Of a DNA stretch of 64,000 bases, positions 16,788 to 25,479 are shown one piece after another. The DNA is from Pandoraea captiosa (GTDB lineage Bacteria > Pseudomonadota > Gammaproteobacteria > Burkholderiales > Burkholderiaceae). The stretch lies in contig NZ_CABPSQ010000011.1 in assembly GCF_902459775.1 (NCBI RefSeq), positions 62,001-126,000 of the forward strand, given 5' to 3'. The notes under the pieces were generated by a model that saw only the letters and a list, made by a program, of their open reading frames with translations, searched no databases and had not been told where the DNA came from. The translations under genes were made by a program, and so were the position numbers. Every line of letters begins with the position of its first letter. Positions within the stretch are counted from its first letter, which is position 1.

Positions 16788-16878
16788 CGACAAGTGACAG
16801 ACGAGACACTGCCACGCCGTTCCCTCCTGATCGATCCGCATCCCTTGTAGGAAACGCCGGCGTTCCCGGCCAATTGCC

Positions 16879-18327
16879 ATGCAACTCAAAGACACCAACC
16901 TTTTCAAAACGCTCGCCTGGGTCGACGGTCAATGGATCGCGGCCGACAGCGGCAAGACCTTCGACGTGCTCGATCCGGCCACCGGCGAAGTGCTCGCGCA
17001 GGTACCGGAACTCGGTGCGGAAGAAACCACGCGGGCCGTGACCGCCGCCGAGCTGGCACAAAAGGCATGGGCCGCGCGCACCGGCAAGGACCGGGCGAAC
17101 GTGCTGCGTCGCTGGTTCGAGCTGATGATCGCGAACACCGACGACCTCGCCTATCTGATGACCCGCGAGCAGGGCAAGCCGCTCGCCGAGGCACGCGGTG
17201 AAATTGCCTATGCGGCCAGCTTCATCGAGTGGTTTGCGGAAGAGGCCAAACGTGTGGATGGCGACGTACTCGCAACGCCCGCCGTCGACAAACGACTCGT
17301 CACGCTAAAACAACCGGTCGGCGTCTGCGCGGCCATCACGCCGTGGAATTTCCCGGCCGCGATGATCACGCGCAAAGTCGCGCCCGCATTGGCCGCCGGT
17401 TGCGCCATCGTCGTCAAGCCGTCCGAGCTGACTCCGCTCTCGGCGTTCGCGCTGGCCGAACTGGCGCAACGTGCGGGGATTCCCGCGGGCGTGTTTCAGG
17501 TCGTCACGGGCGATGCCCGCGCCGTGGGCGGCGTGCTGACGTCGCACCCGAGCGTTCGCAAGCTTTCGTTCACCGGCTCGACCGGCGTGGGTCGCCTGCT
17601 CATGGCGCAGTGCGCACCGACCGTCAAGCGCCTGTCGCTGGAGCTGGGCGGCAACGCACCGTTCATCGTCTTCGACGACGCCGACATCGATGCCGCCGTC
17701 GAAGGCGCGCTCGCCGCGAAGTATCGCAACGGCGGCCAGACGTGCGTATGCGCGAACCGCTTTTATATTCAGGACGGCGTCTACGACACCTTCGCCGAGA
17801 AGTTCGCCCGACGCGTCGCCGAGATGAAGGTCGGCAACGGTCTCGAAGACGGTGTGGTCATCGGCCCGCTCATCGAAGGCAAGGCCGTGGACAAGGTCGT
17901 GACGCTGGTCGAAGACGCCAAATCGCGCGGTGCGCGCGTGCTGGTCGGCGGCGCAGCGCATGCGCTGGGCGGCACGTACTACACCCCGACCGTGATCGCC
18001 GACGCCACCGCGCAAATGCGCGTGGCGCGTGAAGAAATCTTCGGCCCGGTCGCCCCGCTCTTTCGCTTCACCCGAGACGAAGACGCCATCGCGCTCGCGA
18101 ACGACACCGAATTCGGCCTCGCCGCCTATCTGTATACGCGTGACATCGCGCGTGCATGGCGCACGTCCGAAGCGCTCGAATACGGCATGGTCGGCCTGAA
18201 CACCGGCCTGATCTCCAACGAAGTTGCTCCGTTCGGGGGCATCAAACAATCCGGGGTGGGCCGCGAAGGCTCGCGCTACGGCATCGAGGAATACCTCGAA
18301 ATGAAGTACCTGTGCCTGCAAGTGTGA
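16879..18327 (+). CDS. gabD: NAD(P)+-dependent succinate-semialdehyde dehydrogenase
   Basis: A 482-residue aldehyde dehydrogenase. The Rossmann and substrate regions include ITPWNFPAAMITRKVAPALA. The general base is E255 in LELGGNAPF, and the catalytic cysteine is C289 in GGQTCVCANRFY. C291 two residues on matches the redox-switch cysteine pair of GabD. The ending FGGIKQSGVGREGSRYGIEEY is that of the SSADH subfamily. The reaction is succinate semialdehyde plus NAD(P)+ to succinate in the cytosol; related semialdehydes (glutarate) cannot be excluded. It leads the cluster that continues with an ABC importer and an alcohol dehydrogenase. Confidence 0.88.
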   Translation: MQLKDTNLFKTLAWVDGQWIAADSGKTFDVLDPATGEVLAQVPELGAEETTRAVTAAELAQKAWAARTGKDRANVLRRWFELMIANTDDLAYLMTREQGKPLAEARGEIAYAASFIEWFAEEAKRVDGDVLATPAVDKRLVTLKQPVGVCAAITPWNFPAAMITRKVAPALAAGCAIVVKPSELTPLSAFALAELAQRAGIPAGVFQVVTGDARAVGGVLTSHPSVRKLSFTGSTGVGRLLMAQCAPTVKRLSLELGGNAPFIVFDDADIDAAVEGALAAKYRNGGQTCVCANRFYIQDGVYDTFAEKFARRVAEMKVGNGLEDGVVIGPLIEGKAVDKVVTLVEDAKSRGARVLVGGAAHALGGTYYTPTVIADATAQMRVAREEIFGPVAPLFRFTRDEDAIALANDTEFGLAAYLYTRDIARAWRTSEALEYGMVGLNTGLISNEVAPFGGIKQSGVGREGSRYGIEEYLEMKYLCLQV

Positions 18328-18335
18328 GGTAAGGG

Positions 18336-18361
18336 GCCTGCCGGACATCTTGCCGGCAGGC
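18336..18361 (+). terminator. intergenic hairpin after gabD
   Basis: GCCTGCCGG and CCGGCAGGC form a 9-bp stem around 8 bases, 8 bases past the gabD stop. There is no U tract, so it more likely attenuates or protects mRNA ends within the operon than stops all transcription. Confidence 0.45.
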
Positions 18362-18441
18362 TCAGGCACCGCACCGGGGCATCAGACTCCGCACGACCAT
18401 AAATCGACATCCCTGTCGTAACACCACCAAAGGAAACCAGT

Positions 18442-19734
18442 ATGAAGCGCGTTATCCAGCGCGGCATGAAGCCGCTCGCTCTCGCACTTGCGGCCGGCGC
18501 CGCCATCGCCTCGGTTGCCACCACGGCCCATGCCGATGCGAAGCCGATCAAGATCGGCGTCGTGACGTTCATGTCGGGCGCTGCCGCCGGACCGTTCGGC
18601 GTGCCCGCGAAGAACGCTGCGGAAATCACCGCTGCGGAACTCAACGCCGGAAAAGTGCCTGCGCCGTACGCCACGAAGGGCTTCGGCGGTGCGCCGATCG
18701 AACTCGTCTACATCGACGAAGCGGGCAGCACCAGCAAGCAAGTGAGCGAATACCGCAACCTGCTCAATCAAGGTGTGGACTACGTGGTCGGCTACACGTC
18801 CTCGGGTAACTGCCTGGCGATCGCGCCGGTCGCCGAAGAAATGAAGAAGGTCACGCTGTTCTTCGATTGCGGCACGCCGCGCGTGTTCGAAGACGCGAGC
18901 TTCAAGTACGTCTTCCGCCCGGTCGCCACCGCCACGATGGATAACGTGGGCGCGGCGCGCTACGTCGCCGAGCGCAAGCCGGATCTGCAGACGTACGCCG
19001 GCATCAACCAAAACTACGCATGGGGCCAGGACGCCTGGGCCGACTTCGAAGGCACGCTCAAGGCGCTCAAGCCGAACGCGAAGGCGGTCAGCTCGCAAAT
19101 GCCGCAGTTGGGCGCGGGTCAGTACAACGCCGGCATTTCGAGCCTGCTCGCCGCTCACCCGGACGTTTTGCATTCGAGCTTCTGGGGCGGCGATCTGGAA
19201 GGCCTCGTAGTGCAGGCCGGTCCCCGCGACCTGTTCAAGAAGTCCCTCACGGTGCTCACCGCCGGTGAGACGGCCACGCACGGCAAGACCCGTTTGCCGG
19301 ACGGCGTGATCATCGGCGCACGCGGCATGTACGGCATGTTCGCCCCGGACAACGCGCTCAACCGCTGGCTGCGCGCGGCCTACAGCGCCAAGTTCAACGA
19401 CACCCCGAGCTACCCGTCGTACAAGATGAACCAGAGCATCCTCGCGCTCAAGGCCGCGTACGAGAAGGCGCAGGCGGCCAACGGCGGCAAGCAGCCGACG
19501 CCGGAGCAGGTCATCGCCTCGTTCGAGCACCTCGCCTTCGACGCACCTGCCGGCAAGATCGGCCTGACGCTGGGCAAGGGTCACCAGGCCGCACAGGGCA
19601 CGGCGTTCGGCATTGTGAAGAACGTGAACGGCAAGGTCACCGTGACCGACGTGAAGCAGTACTCGATTGCCGAAGTCACGCCCCCGGAAGGCGTGAAGTC
19701 CGCCGAGTGGATCAAGGGCGGGTTGAAGCACTAA
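18442..19734 (+). CDS. periplasmic substrate-binding protein of a branched-chain-type ABC importer
   Basis: A 430-residue protein with a clear Sec signal peptide (KPLALALAAGAAIASVATTAHA, cut near residue 31, quoted in part) and a two-lobed Peripla_BP_6 fold starting KIGVVTFMSGAAAGPFG. This family binds branched-chain amino acids, amides, urea or aromatic and hydroxy acids. It is followed in order by two permeases and two ATPases, making a complete importer. The enzyme genes around it suggest a hydroxy or semialdehyde-yielding acid as ligand. AAGGAAA upstream of ATG 18442 supports the start. Confidence 0.9.
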   Translation: MKRVIQRGMKPLALALAAGAAIASVATTAHADAKPIKIGVVTFMSGAAAGPFGVPAKNAAEITAAELNAGKVPAPYATKGFGGAPIELVYIDEAGSTSKQVSEYRNLLNQGVDYVVGYTSSGNCLAIAPVAEEMKKVTLFFDCGTPRVFEDASFKYVFRPVATATMDNVGAARYVAERKPDLQTYAGINQNYAWGQDAWADFEGTLKALKPNAKAVSSQMPQLGAGQYNAGISSLLAAHPDVLHSSFWGGDLEGLVVQAGPRDLFKKSLTVLTAGETATHGKTRLPDGVIIGARGMYGMFAPDNALNRWLRAAYSAKFNDTPSYPSYKMNQSILALKAAYEKAQAANGGKQPTPEQVIASFEHLAFDAPAGKIGLTLGKGHQAAQGTAFGIVKNVNGKVTVTDVKQYSIAEVTPPEGVKSAEWIKGGLKH

Positions 19735-19763
19735 GCCCGCGCGTGTAGCAAAGCATCAAGACC

Positions 19764-19789
19764 GGGAGGACGGGGCGAGCCCGTCTTCC
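19764..19789 (+). other. hairpin between binding protein and permease genes
   Basis: GAGGACGGG and CCCGTCTTCCTC pair around GCGAG (one bulge), with no U tract. Such hairpins after binding-protein genes commonly keep that part of the transcript abundant. Confidence 0.4.
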
Positions 19790-19868
19790 TCGCAATAAGC
19801 GGTACCCGCAACACTGGCGCCGTGGCTCGCGTGCCACCCGCCGTGTTGCGTTCCAAGGAGAATGCGAG

Positions 19869-20765
19869 ATGTCGCAGATCTACGCCGTCCTGGTGGACGG
19901 GGTGATGTACGCCGCGTGGCTGTTCCTGGTTGCTCTGGGACTGACCCTCGTCTACGGCGTGCTCAAAATCTTGAACATGGCGCACGGCAGCCTGTACGCA
20001 CTCGGTGCGTACGCCGGCGTGACGCTGATCGGCCCGTGGGTTGCCCAGGGCGGCAACCTTTACGTAAGCTATCTCTTGCTCGTGCTTGCGGCCATCGTCG
20101 CGGGCGGGGCCATCGGTTTCATCATGGAGCGCGGCATTCTGAAGCGCTTCTACGGACAGGACCCGGTGGTGCTGTTGCTCGTGACCTATGCGCTCTTCCT
20201 CATCATGGAAGACGCCATCAAGCTCGTCTGGGGGGTCGACCCGTACACGGTCTCGGAGCCCTACAGCTTCCTCGGCAACTTCGACCTCGGCGACCTTTCC
20301 TATCCGAACTACAACTTCCTGATCGTGGGCGTGGCGCTCGTGGCCGGCGTCGGCCTCACGGCGTTCCTGAAGTTCACCCGCAGCGGCCGCTTGCTGCGCG
20401 CCGTGATTCACGACCGGGAAGTCAGTCAGGCGATGGGCATTCGCGTGAGCCGTTACTTCGTGGTGACGTTCATGGCCGGCGCGGTACTCGCGGCCATCGG
20501 CGGCGCACTCACCGCCCCGACCGTGTCGGTCGCGCCCGGCATGGGCGTCGAGATCGTGGTGCTCACTTTCGCCGTGGTGGTGATCGGCGGGCTCGGCTCG
20601 CTGCCGGGCGCCGCGTTCGGCGCACTGCTCGTGGGGCTGGTGCGCGCGAGCGCCGTGCATTACTGGCCGCAAGGCGAATTGTTCTCCATTTACATCGTCA
20701 TGGCGCTGGTGCTGGCCGTGCGTCCGAAAGGCATCTTCGCTCCGCTGGAGGCCCGCAAGATATGA
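19869..20765 (+). CDS. branched-chain-type ABC permease, LivH subfamily
   Basis: A 298-residue inner-membrane permease with about eight helices. Hallmarks are LTLVYGVLKILNMAHGSLYALGAYAG at the start (quoted across the first helices), an internal AMGIRVSRY coupling loop and VIGGLGSLPGAAFGALLVG near the end, all typical of LivH. It pairs with the LivM-type protein, whose ATG overlaps this stop codon (ATGA at 20762), showing translational coupling. AAGGAGA before ATG 19869 supports the start. Confidence 0.92.
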   Translation: MSQIYAVLVDGVMYAAWLFLVALGLTLVYGVLKILNMAHGSLYALGAYAGVTLIGPWVAQGGNLYVSYLLLVLAAIVAGGAIGFIMERGILKRFYGQDPVVLLLVTYALFLIMEDAIKLVWGVDPYTVSEPYSFLGNFDLGDLSYPNYNFLIVGVALVAGVGLTAFLKFTRSGRLLRAVIHDREVSQAMGIRVSRYFVVTFMAGAVLAAIGGALTAPTVSVAPGMGVEIVVLTFAVVVIGGLGSLPGAAFGALLVGLVRASAVHYWPQGELFSIYIVMALVLAVRPKGIFAPLEARKI

Positions 20766-21790
20766 GTTCCGCAATCTCCTCCGCCGTGCGTGCGCCGGGC
20801 ACCTGGCTCGCCGTCGCCGGCTTCGTCGCCATCGGTGCTGCGGGTCTTGCACTGCCGCAGTGGCAATTCCTGGTGTCCGTGGCGCTGTCCAAGGGCATCG
20901 TCGCGCTCGGTCTCGCGCTGCTGCTTCGCACGGGCCTCGCATCGTTCGGTCAGGCGTTGTTCTTCGCGGTCGGTGCTTATTGCGTCGGCCTCGGCATGAA
21001 CTACTACGGACTGACGGAGCTTTTCGCGCTGCTCGCGATCTCGATGGTCGTCTCGGCCGTGCTGGCGTTCGTCCTCGGCTTCCTGCTGGCTCGTTATCGC
21101 GACATCTTCTTTGCGATGCTCACGCTCGCGCTCTCGATGATCTGCTACGGGCTGCTTCTCAATAACGTCGAACTCGGCGGCAGCGACGGCTTCAACGTCA
21201 ACGCGCCGACGCTGGGCAGCAGCGCCGAGCCGTGGCAACTCGCCGGCACGAATCTGTTCGCCGTCGGTTTCATCGCCGCCATCGTGTGCGTGATGGTCGT
21301 GGCGCTGTACATGCGCTCCACGCCGGGACGCCTCGGGCCCGCGATCAAGGACAACGAGATCCGCGTGGAGTATCTGGGCACGTCGGCGCGCGCGAACATT
21401 CATCTGACGTACGTGATCGCCGGGGCGCTCGCCGGTCTGGGCGGGGCGTTGCAGGCATTCAACATCGGCCACATCGATCCGGACATGGCGTTCTGGACGA
21501 CCTCGGGCGAATTCGTTTTCATCGCCGTGCTCTCCGGCACGCGCTTCGCATTTTCGCCGTTCATCGGCGCGCTGCTGCTCGAAGTGGCACGCGCCATGGC
21601 TTACCGCTACGCACCGAACACCTGGCAAATCGTGATGGGCGCGATCATGCTCGCAATCATCGCGTTCCTGCCGGGCGGTCTCACGAGTCTGGGTCTGGGC
21701 CGTCGCAAGTCCGGCGCCGCGCATCCGGTCACGCAAACGGGCGCGAAGACGGGCACGACGACGGCAGCCGCCTCGGGCGATGCAGCATAA
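20762..21790 (+). CDS. branched-chain-type ABC permease, LivM subfamily
   Basis: A 342-residue permease. It shows the LivM pattern: GLASFGQALFFAVGAYCVGL in an early helix, the coupling loop AIKDNEIRVEYLGTSA, and IAGALAGLGGALQAFNIGH, ending in a short Ala/Thr-rich tail. It starts at an ATG overlapping the LivH stop by four bases. Together they form the membrane channel for the importer. The next gene (ATPase) begins 10 bases after its stop. Confidence 0.92.
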   Translation: MSSAISSAVRAPGTWLAVAGFVAIGAAGLALPQWQFLVSVALSKGIVALGLALLLRTGLASFGQALFFAVGAYCVGLGMNYYGLTELFALLAISMVVSAVLAFVLGFLLARYRDIFFAMLTLALSMICYGLLLNNVELGGSDGFNVNAPTLGSSAEPWQLAGTNLFAVGFIAAIVCVMVVALYMRSTPGRLGPAIKDNEIRVEYLGTSARANIHLTYVIAGALAGLGGALQAFNIGHIDPDMAFWTTSGEFVFIAVLSGTRFAFSPFIGALLLEVARAMAYRYAPNTWQIVMGAIMLAIIAFLPGGLTSLGLGRRKSGAAHPVTQTGAKTGTTTAAASGDAA

Positions 21791-21800
21791 GGGGCACGAG

Positions 21801-22565
21801 ATGGCATCGACACATATCATTGAGGCCACCGGCCTGCACAAGACCTTCGGGAGCGTGACGCCCGCGAAGGACATTACGGTCAATATCGACGCGCAGAGCG
21901 TGGTCGGCCTGATCGGCACGAACGGCGCGGGCAAGACGACATTCGTCAACATGCTCACGGGCTACATCAAGCCGGATCGCGGCGAGATCGTATTCCGCGG
22001 CAAGCGCATCACGGGGCTGGCTCCGCGCAAGATCACGCGACTGGGCATTGCGCGCTCGTTTCAGATTCCGCAGCTCTTCGGTACGCAGACAGCGCGCGAG
22101 AACATCGAAATCGCGCTGGCGATCTCCGGATTGTCGGCCGACCTGGCGAACGAAAGCCTGGCCCGGCTGGGCGTGCTGGAATTTGCGGACATGGTCTCGG
22201 GAACGTTGCCCGAAGGCGTGCGCAAGCTGCTCGATATCGCCCTGGCGATGGTCTGCAAGCCCGAGGTGCTGCTGCTCGACGAGCCCACGTCGGGCGTGGC
22301 GGCGGAGGAGAAGTTCGACGTGATGAATCGCGTGCTCGATGCGGCACGCGCGCTGGGCATCACAGTGCTGTTCGTGGAGCACGACATGGAAATCGTGCGC
22401 CGCTACAGCGACCGCGTGCTCGCGTTTTGCGACGGTCGCATTCTGGCGGACGGCACACCGGACGCGGTGCTGGCCGACCCGCAGGTGCGCGAGTTGATCA
22501 TTGGCGAGACGGTGGCGGCAGTGCCGGGCACCGGTCACAAGGCAGGCGAGGTGGCCCATGCTTGA
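21801..22565 (+). CDS. ABC transporter ATPase, LivG subfamily
   Basis: A 254-residue ATPase. Walker A is GTNGAGKTT near residue 39, Walker B VLLLDEPTSG, and the switch histidine is in LFVEHDMEIV. The signature motif is unusual: SGTLPEGVRKLLDIALAM replaces the common LSYGQQR form, so the nucleotide-sandwich contact has diverged. ATG 21801 follows AAGGGG with good spacing; an earlier ATG at 21780 overlaps livM. It is translationally coupled to the second ATPase, which starts inside this gene. Confidence 0.88.
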   Translation: MASTHIIEATGLHKTFGSVTPAKDITVNIDAQSVVGLIGTNGAGKTTFVNMLTGYIKPDRGEIVFRGKRITGLAPRKITRLGIARSFQIPQLFGTQTARENIEIALAISGLSADLANESLARLGVLEFADMVSGTLPEGVRKLLDIALAMVCKPEVLLLDEPTSGVAAEEKFDVMNRVLDAARALGITVLFVEHDMEIVRRYSDRVLAFCDGRILADGTPDAVLADPQVRELIIGETVAAVPGTGHKAGEVAHA

Positions 22566-23199
22566 AGTCGGAAATCTGAATGTGCGCTTCGGCGCGACGG
22601 ACATTCTTCGCGGGGTGCAGTTCTCGGTGCCGAAGGGCGCAATCGTCGGGCTGATCGGGCGTAACGGCGCGGGCAAGACGACGACGCTGCGCGCGATCAT
22701 GGGGCTGGTGAAGGCCAACGGCGGCTCGCTGTCGTTCGATGGCGTCGATCTCATGAAAGCCCCGTCGCACGAGCGCACGTCGCTGGGCATCGGCTACGCG
22801 CCGGAGGATCGCCGTCTGATCCCCGACATGACCGTCGAAGAGAATCTCTGCGTCCCCGCATGGGCGCTCAAGGCCAAGGACGTGCAGGCACGTCTGGACA
22901 AGGTCTACCGCATCATTCCGGAAGCCCGCGAGTGGGCACCGCGCCGTGCCTTGCAATTGTCGGGAGGCCAGCAGAAACTGGTGGCCGTCGGCCGTGCCCT
23001 GATGACCAGTTCGCGCCTGCTCATGCTCGACGAACCGTTCGAAGGCGTGGCCCCCGCGTTGTCCAAGCGCATTGCCGAGGTGATCGGCCAGATGCGCGGT
23101 GAAGGCCTTGCCGTGATTCTCTCCGGCGCGGATTTGCAGCACGCCGGTGCGGTGCTCGACGACGTCTACCGAATCGATCGCGGCCAGATGGTCGCGTAG
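22558..23199 (+). CDS. ABC transporter ATPase, LivF subfamily
   Basis: A 213-residue ATPase with Walker A GRNGAGKTT, signature LSGGQQKLVAVGRAL and Walker B LLMLDEPFEG. It is about 20 residues shorter than usual LivF, and the segment after Walker B reads VILSGADLQHAG where LivF proteins normally have a VEQN element, an odd departure in the switch region. It starts eight bases inside the preceding ATPase gene. Together with LivG it would power the importer. Confidence 0.85.
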   Translation: MLEVGNLNVRFGATDILRGVQFSVPKGAIVGLIGRNGAGKTTTLRAIMGLVKANGGSLSFDGVDLMKAPSHERTSLGIGYAPEDRRLIPDMTVEENLCVPAWALKAKDVQARLDKVYRIIPEAREWAPRRALQLSGGQQKLVAVGRALMTSSRLLMLDEPFEGVAPALSKRIAEVIGQMRGEGLAVILSGADLQHAGAVLDDVYRIDRGQMVA

Positions 23200-23232
23200 C
23201 TTTCAACACAAGGTTTCAAGAGGAAAACGATC

Positions 23233-24393
23233 ATGAACGCGTTTCGTTTCCAGACGGTTCCCACCGTCGTCGTCGAATTCGGCGCCGCGCGCCGTCTCGG
23301 CGCATTGCTGCGCGAGCAGTTCCCGGCAGGCAAGCGCCTGTGCGTGGTGACGGACGGCTTTCTGCACAAGAGCGGTTTGCTCGCCCCCGCACTGGCCGAT
23401 CTCGCCAAACACGACTGGCAGGTCTCGGTGATCGACGACGTGATCGCCGATCCGCCCGAGCATGTCGTGCTCGAAGCCGCCGAGCGCGCACGCGCCGCCG
23501 ATGCCGAGATCGTGCTTGGTCTGGGCGGCGGCTCGTCGATGGACGTGGCCAAGCTACTTGCCGTGCTACTGCCCGGCACGCAGTCGATCCAGGAGATGTA
23601 CGGCGTCAAAAAGGTGACGGGTACGCGCCTGCCGCTGGTGCAAATGCCGACGACGGCCGGTACCGGCTCGGAAGTGACGGCCGTGTCCATCGTCACGACC
23701 GGTGAGACAACGAAGATGGGCGTGGTGGCGCCGCAGCTCTTCGCGGATCTGGCGATCCTCGATGCAGAGTTGACGCTCGGCTTGCCGCGCGCGGCTACGG
23801 CCGCCACGGGCATCGACGCCATGGTCCACGCCATCGAAGCCTATACGTCCGCCCATCTGAAGAATCCGATCTCCGATATGCTGGCCGTGAAAGCGCTGGA
23901 GCTGCTCTCGCGCAATCTCCTGCCGGCGTGCAACGATGGCAACGATCGCAGCGCCCGCGAGGCGATGCTCGTCGGCGCCATGTTTGCCGGCCAGTCGTTT
24001 GCCAATTCGCCGGTGGCCGCCGTTCACGCCCTCGCCTACCCGATTGGCGGTATTTTCCATGTCGCTCACGGGCTGTCGAACGCGCTTGTTCTCTCGCACG
24101 TCATGCGTTTCAACGCCCCGGCCGCAAGCCAGTTGTACGCCGAACTGGCCGAGGTGATTCTGCCGGGTAAGACCGCTGGCAGCGATGAGGCGAAAACCGA
24201 CGCGCTCATCGCACACATCGAATCGATGATCGTCGAGACCGCGATTCCTCGCACGCTGCGCGAAGTGGGCGTCAAGCAGGAGGACATTGCGCGCATGGCC
24301 AGCGACGCCATGCTTCAGACGCGCCTGCTCGTGAACAACCCTCGCGAAGTCACCGAGGCGGACGCGTTCGCGATATATAGCGCTGCGTTCTGA
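23233..24393 (+). CDS. iron-containing alcohol dehydrogenase (4-hydroxybutyrate dehydrogenase-like)
   Basis: A 386-residue group III alcohol dehydrogenase. NAD-binding GGGSSMD is at 98-104, and TTAGTGSEVT follows at 140. The metal ligands are D195 and H199 (GIDAMVHAIEAY), H265 (AVHALAYPIGG) and H279 (HVAHG). The enzyme oxidises primary alcohols or hydroxy acids. Next to a succinate-semialdehyde dehydrogenase, 4-hydroxybutyrate to succinate semialdehyde is the most economical reaction. It is the last gene of the operon, 33 bases after livF, with AAGAGGAAA before its ATG. Confidence 0.88.
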   Translation: MNAFRFQTVPTVVVEFGAARRLGALLREQFPAGKRLCVVTDGFLHKSGLLAPALADLAKHDWQVSVIDDVIADPPEHVVLEAAERARAADAEIVLGLGGGSSMDVAKLLAVLLPGTQSIQEMYGVKKVTGTRLPLVQMPTTAGTGSEVTAVSIVTTGETTKMGVVAPQLFADLAILDAELTLGLPRAATAATGIDAMVHAIEAYTSAHLKNPISDMLAVKALELLSRNLLPACNDGNDRSAREAMLVGAMFAGQSFANSPVAAVHALAYPIGGIFHVAHGLSNALVLSHVMRFNAPAASQLYAELAEVILPGKTAGSDEAKTDALIAHIESMIVETAIPRTLREVGVKQEDIARMASDAMLQTRLLVNNPREVTEADAFAIYSAAF

Positions 24394-24454
24394 TTCTTAC
24401 CGCATCGCTTGCATCGCCGTGACTGACGGTGCAGGCGGTTGCAGGGGGGCAGGC

Positions 24455-24481
24455 GGGCGCCGTTCATTGCTAACGGCGCCC
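24455..24481 (+). terminator. probable terminator after the importer/dehydrogenase operon
   Basis: GGGCGCCGTT and AACGGCGCCC form a perfect 10-bp stem with a 7-base loop, 61 bases after the alcohol dehydrogenase stop. No U tract follows; instead TACAAT (24484), a -10-like element for the next gene, starts three bases later. Confidence 0.5.
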
Positions 24482-24550
24482 CGCTACAATGGCGCTTCAT
24501 CGTTCGCGTTGCTTCGATCTCGTTGCTTCGCTCAGGACCGGGACACCGCC

Positions 24551-24931
24551 ATGAAGAAGACCTTCCCCGACGCCGCCGAAGCGGCTGCCCTCATCGATGC
24601 CCGCATCGCCGAACTGGCCGGTTGGCGCGGTGATCTGCTCGCGCACCTGCGCAAGATCGTCACGAGTGCGTCCCCCGATATCGTCGAGGAGTGGAAATGG
24701 CGCGTGCCCGTCTGGTCGTGTCACGGCATTCTCTGCACCGGCGAGGCCTACAAGGCCGCTATCAAGATGACCTTCCCCAAAGGCGCCTCGCTCCCGGATC
24801 CGACTCACCTCTTCAACGCCAGCCTCGAAGGCAATACGCGCCGCGCCATCGATTTTCATGAGGGCGATCCGGTCGACGAGAAAGCACTGACCCAACTCAT
24901 CAAAGCTGCCATCAAGGCGAATCAAGGCTGA
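24551..24931 (+). CDS. DUF1801-domain protein
   Basis: A 126-residue soluble protein with the DUF1801/YdhG-like core: IDARIAELAGWRGDLLAHLRKIV, VEEWKWRVPVWSCHGILCTGEAYK and MTFPKGASLPDP, quoted in parts. The fold resembles small iron-uptake/frataxin-like families, but function is unknown. It is a single gene behind the operon terminator. No ribosome site stands out before ATG 24551. Confidence 0.82.
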   Translation: MKKTFPDAAEAAALIDARIAELAGWRGDLLAHLRKIVTSASPDIVEEWKWRVPVWSCHGILCTGEAYKAAIKMTFPKGASLPDPTHLFNASLEGNTRRAIDFHEGDPVDEKALTQLIKAAIKANQG

Positions 24932-25479
24932 CTTGCGATTCGTTTTAATAAACCACTTAAATATTTTGGACTCTTCTCTTCATTCAAAAAGAGAAAATCA
25001 TGCTCAGCACCGATAATCATTCCCAATAAAAATTGCGCATGATTTTAATCAAAATACCTCAAAACAAGAGAGATTTTTAATACAAAAACCGTTAACAATA
25101 CGTCGCAAAATCCAATAAAAAAATATCTTGAAATTCTAAGGGTCTCGTTTTTTTATATTTTTGATGCAGACATTGAAAACCTGCGAACCGGTTGATATTC
25201 TTCAGCCCATCGGCATACGGAACGAAATTCAAACATGTGGCCAAGCCACCCGATCCCGATGCGTAGCTTTCGATAGTTGCATTGCCACGGCGTGCGAAAC
25301 GATTGCCAACGTCAGCAACACCATCTTGTATTCGCATTCATTTTAAAACTCCGACGCGTTGAAGTGACCCAGGGGCCGACACGGCGAAATTCGTCGTGGT
25401 GGCGTCGCTCGCGCCCGAGGAACCGGTGTTTCTGAAAAAACAGTTAAACGCACAAGCATCAACTCCCCCTGGAGACATC
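24932..25479. other. AT-rich region upstream of luxR
   Basis: About 550 bases without a credible gene. The first two thirds are far richer in A and T than anything else in the window, with runs such as AATAAAAAAATATC near 25113, while the last part returns to normal composition. It must hold the luxR promoter. No lux-box palindrome is present here, so luxR is probably not controlled by the same box. A 61-codon plus frame (25161-25346) and an 81-codon minus frame lack coding character. The composition suggests foreign origin or a silencing-protein target. Confidence 0.6.

Noticed and set aside
25161-25346. Small genes in the AT-rich gap before luxR
   Set aside because: Short frames on both strands without ribosome sites or sensible composition.
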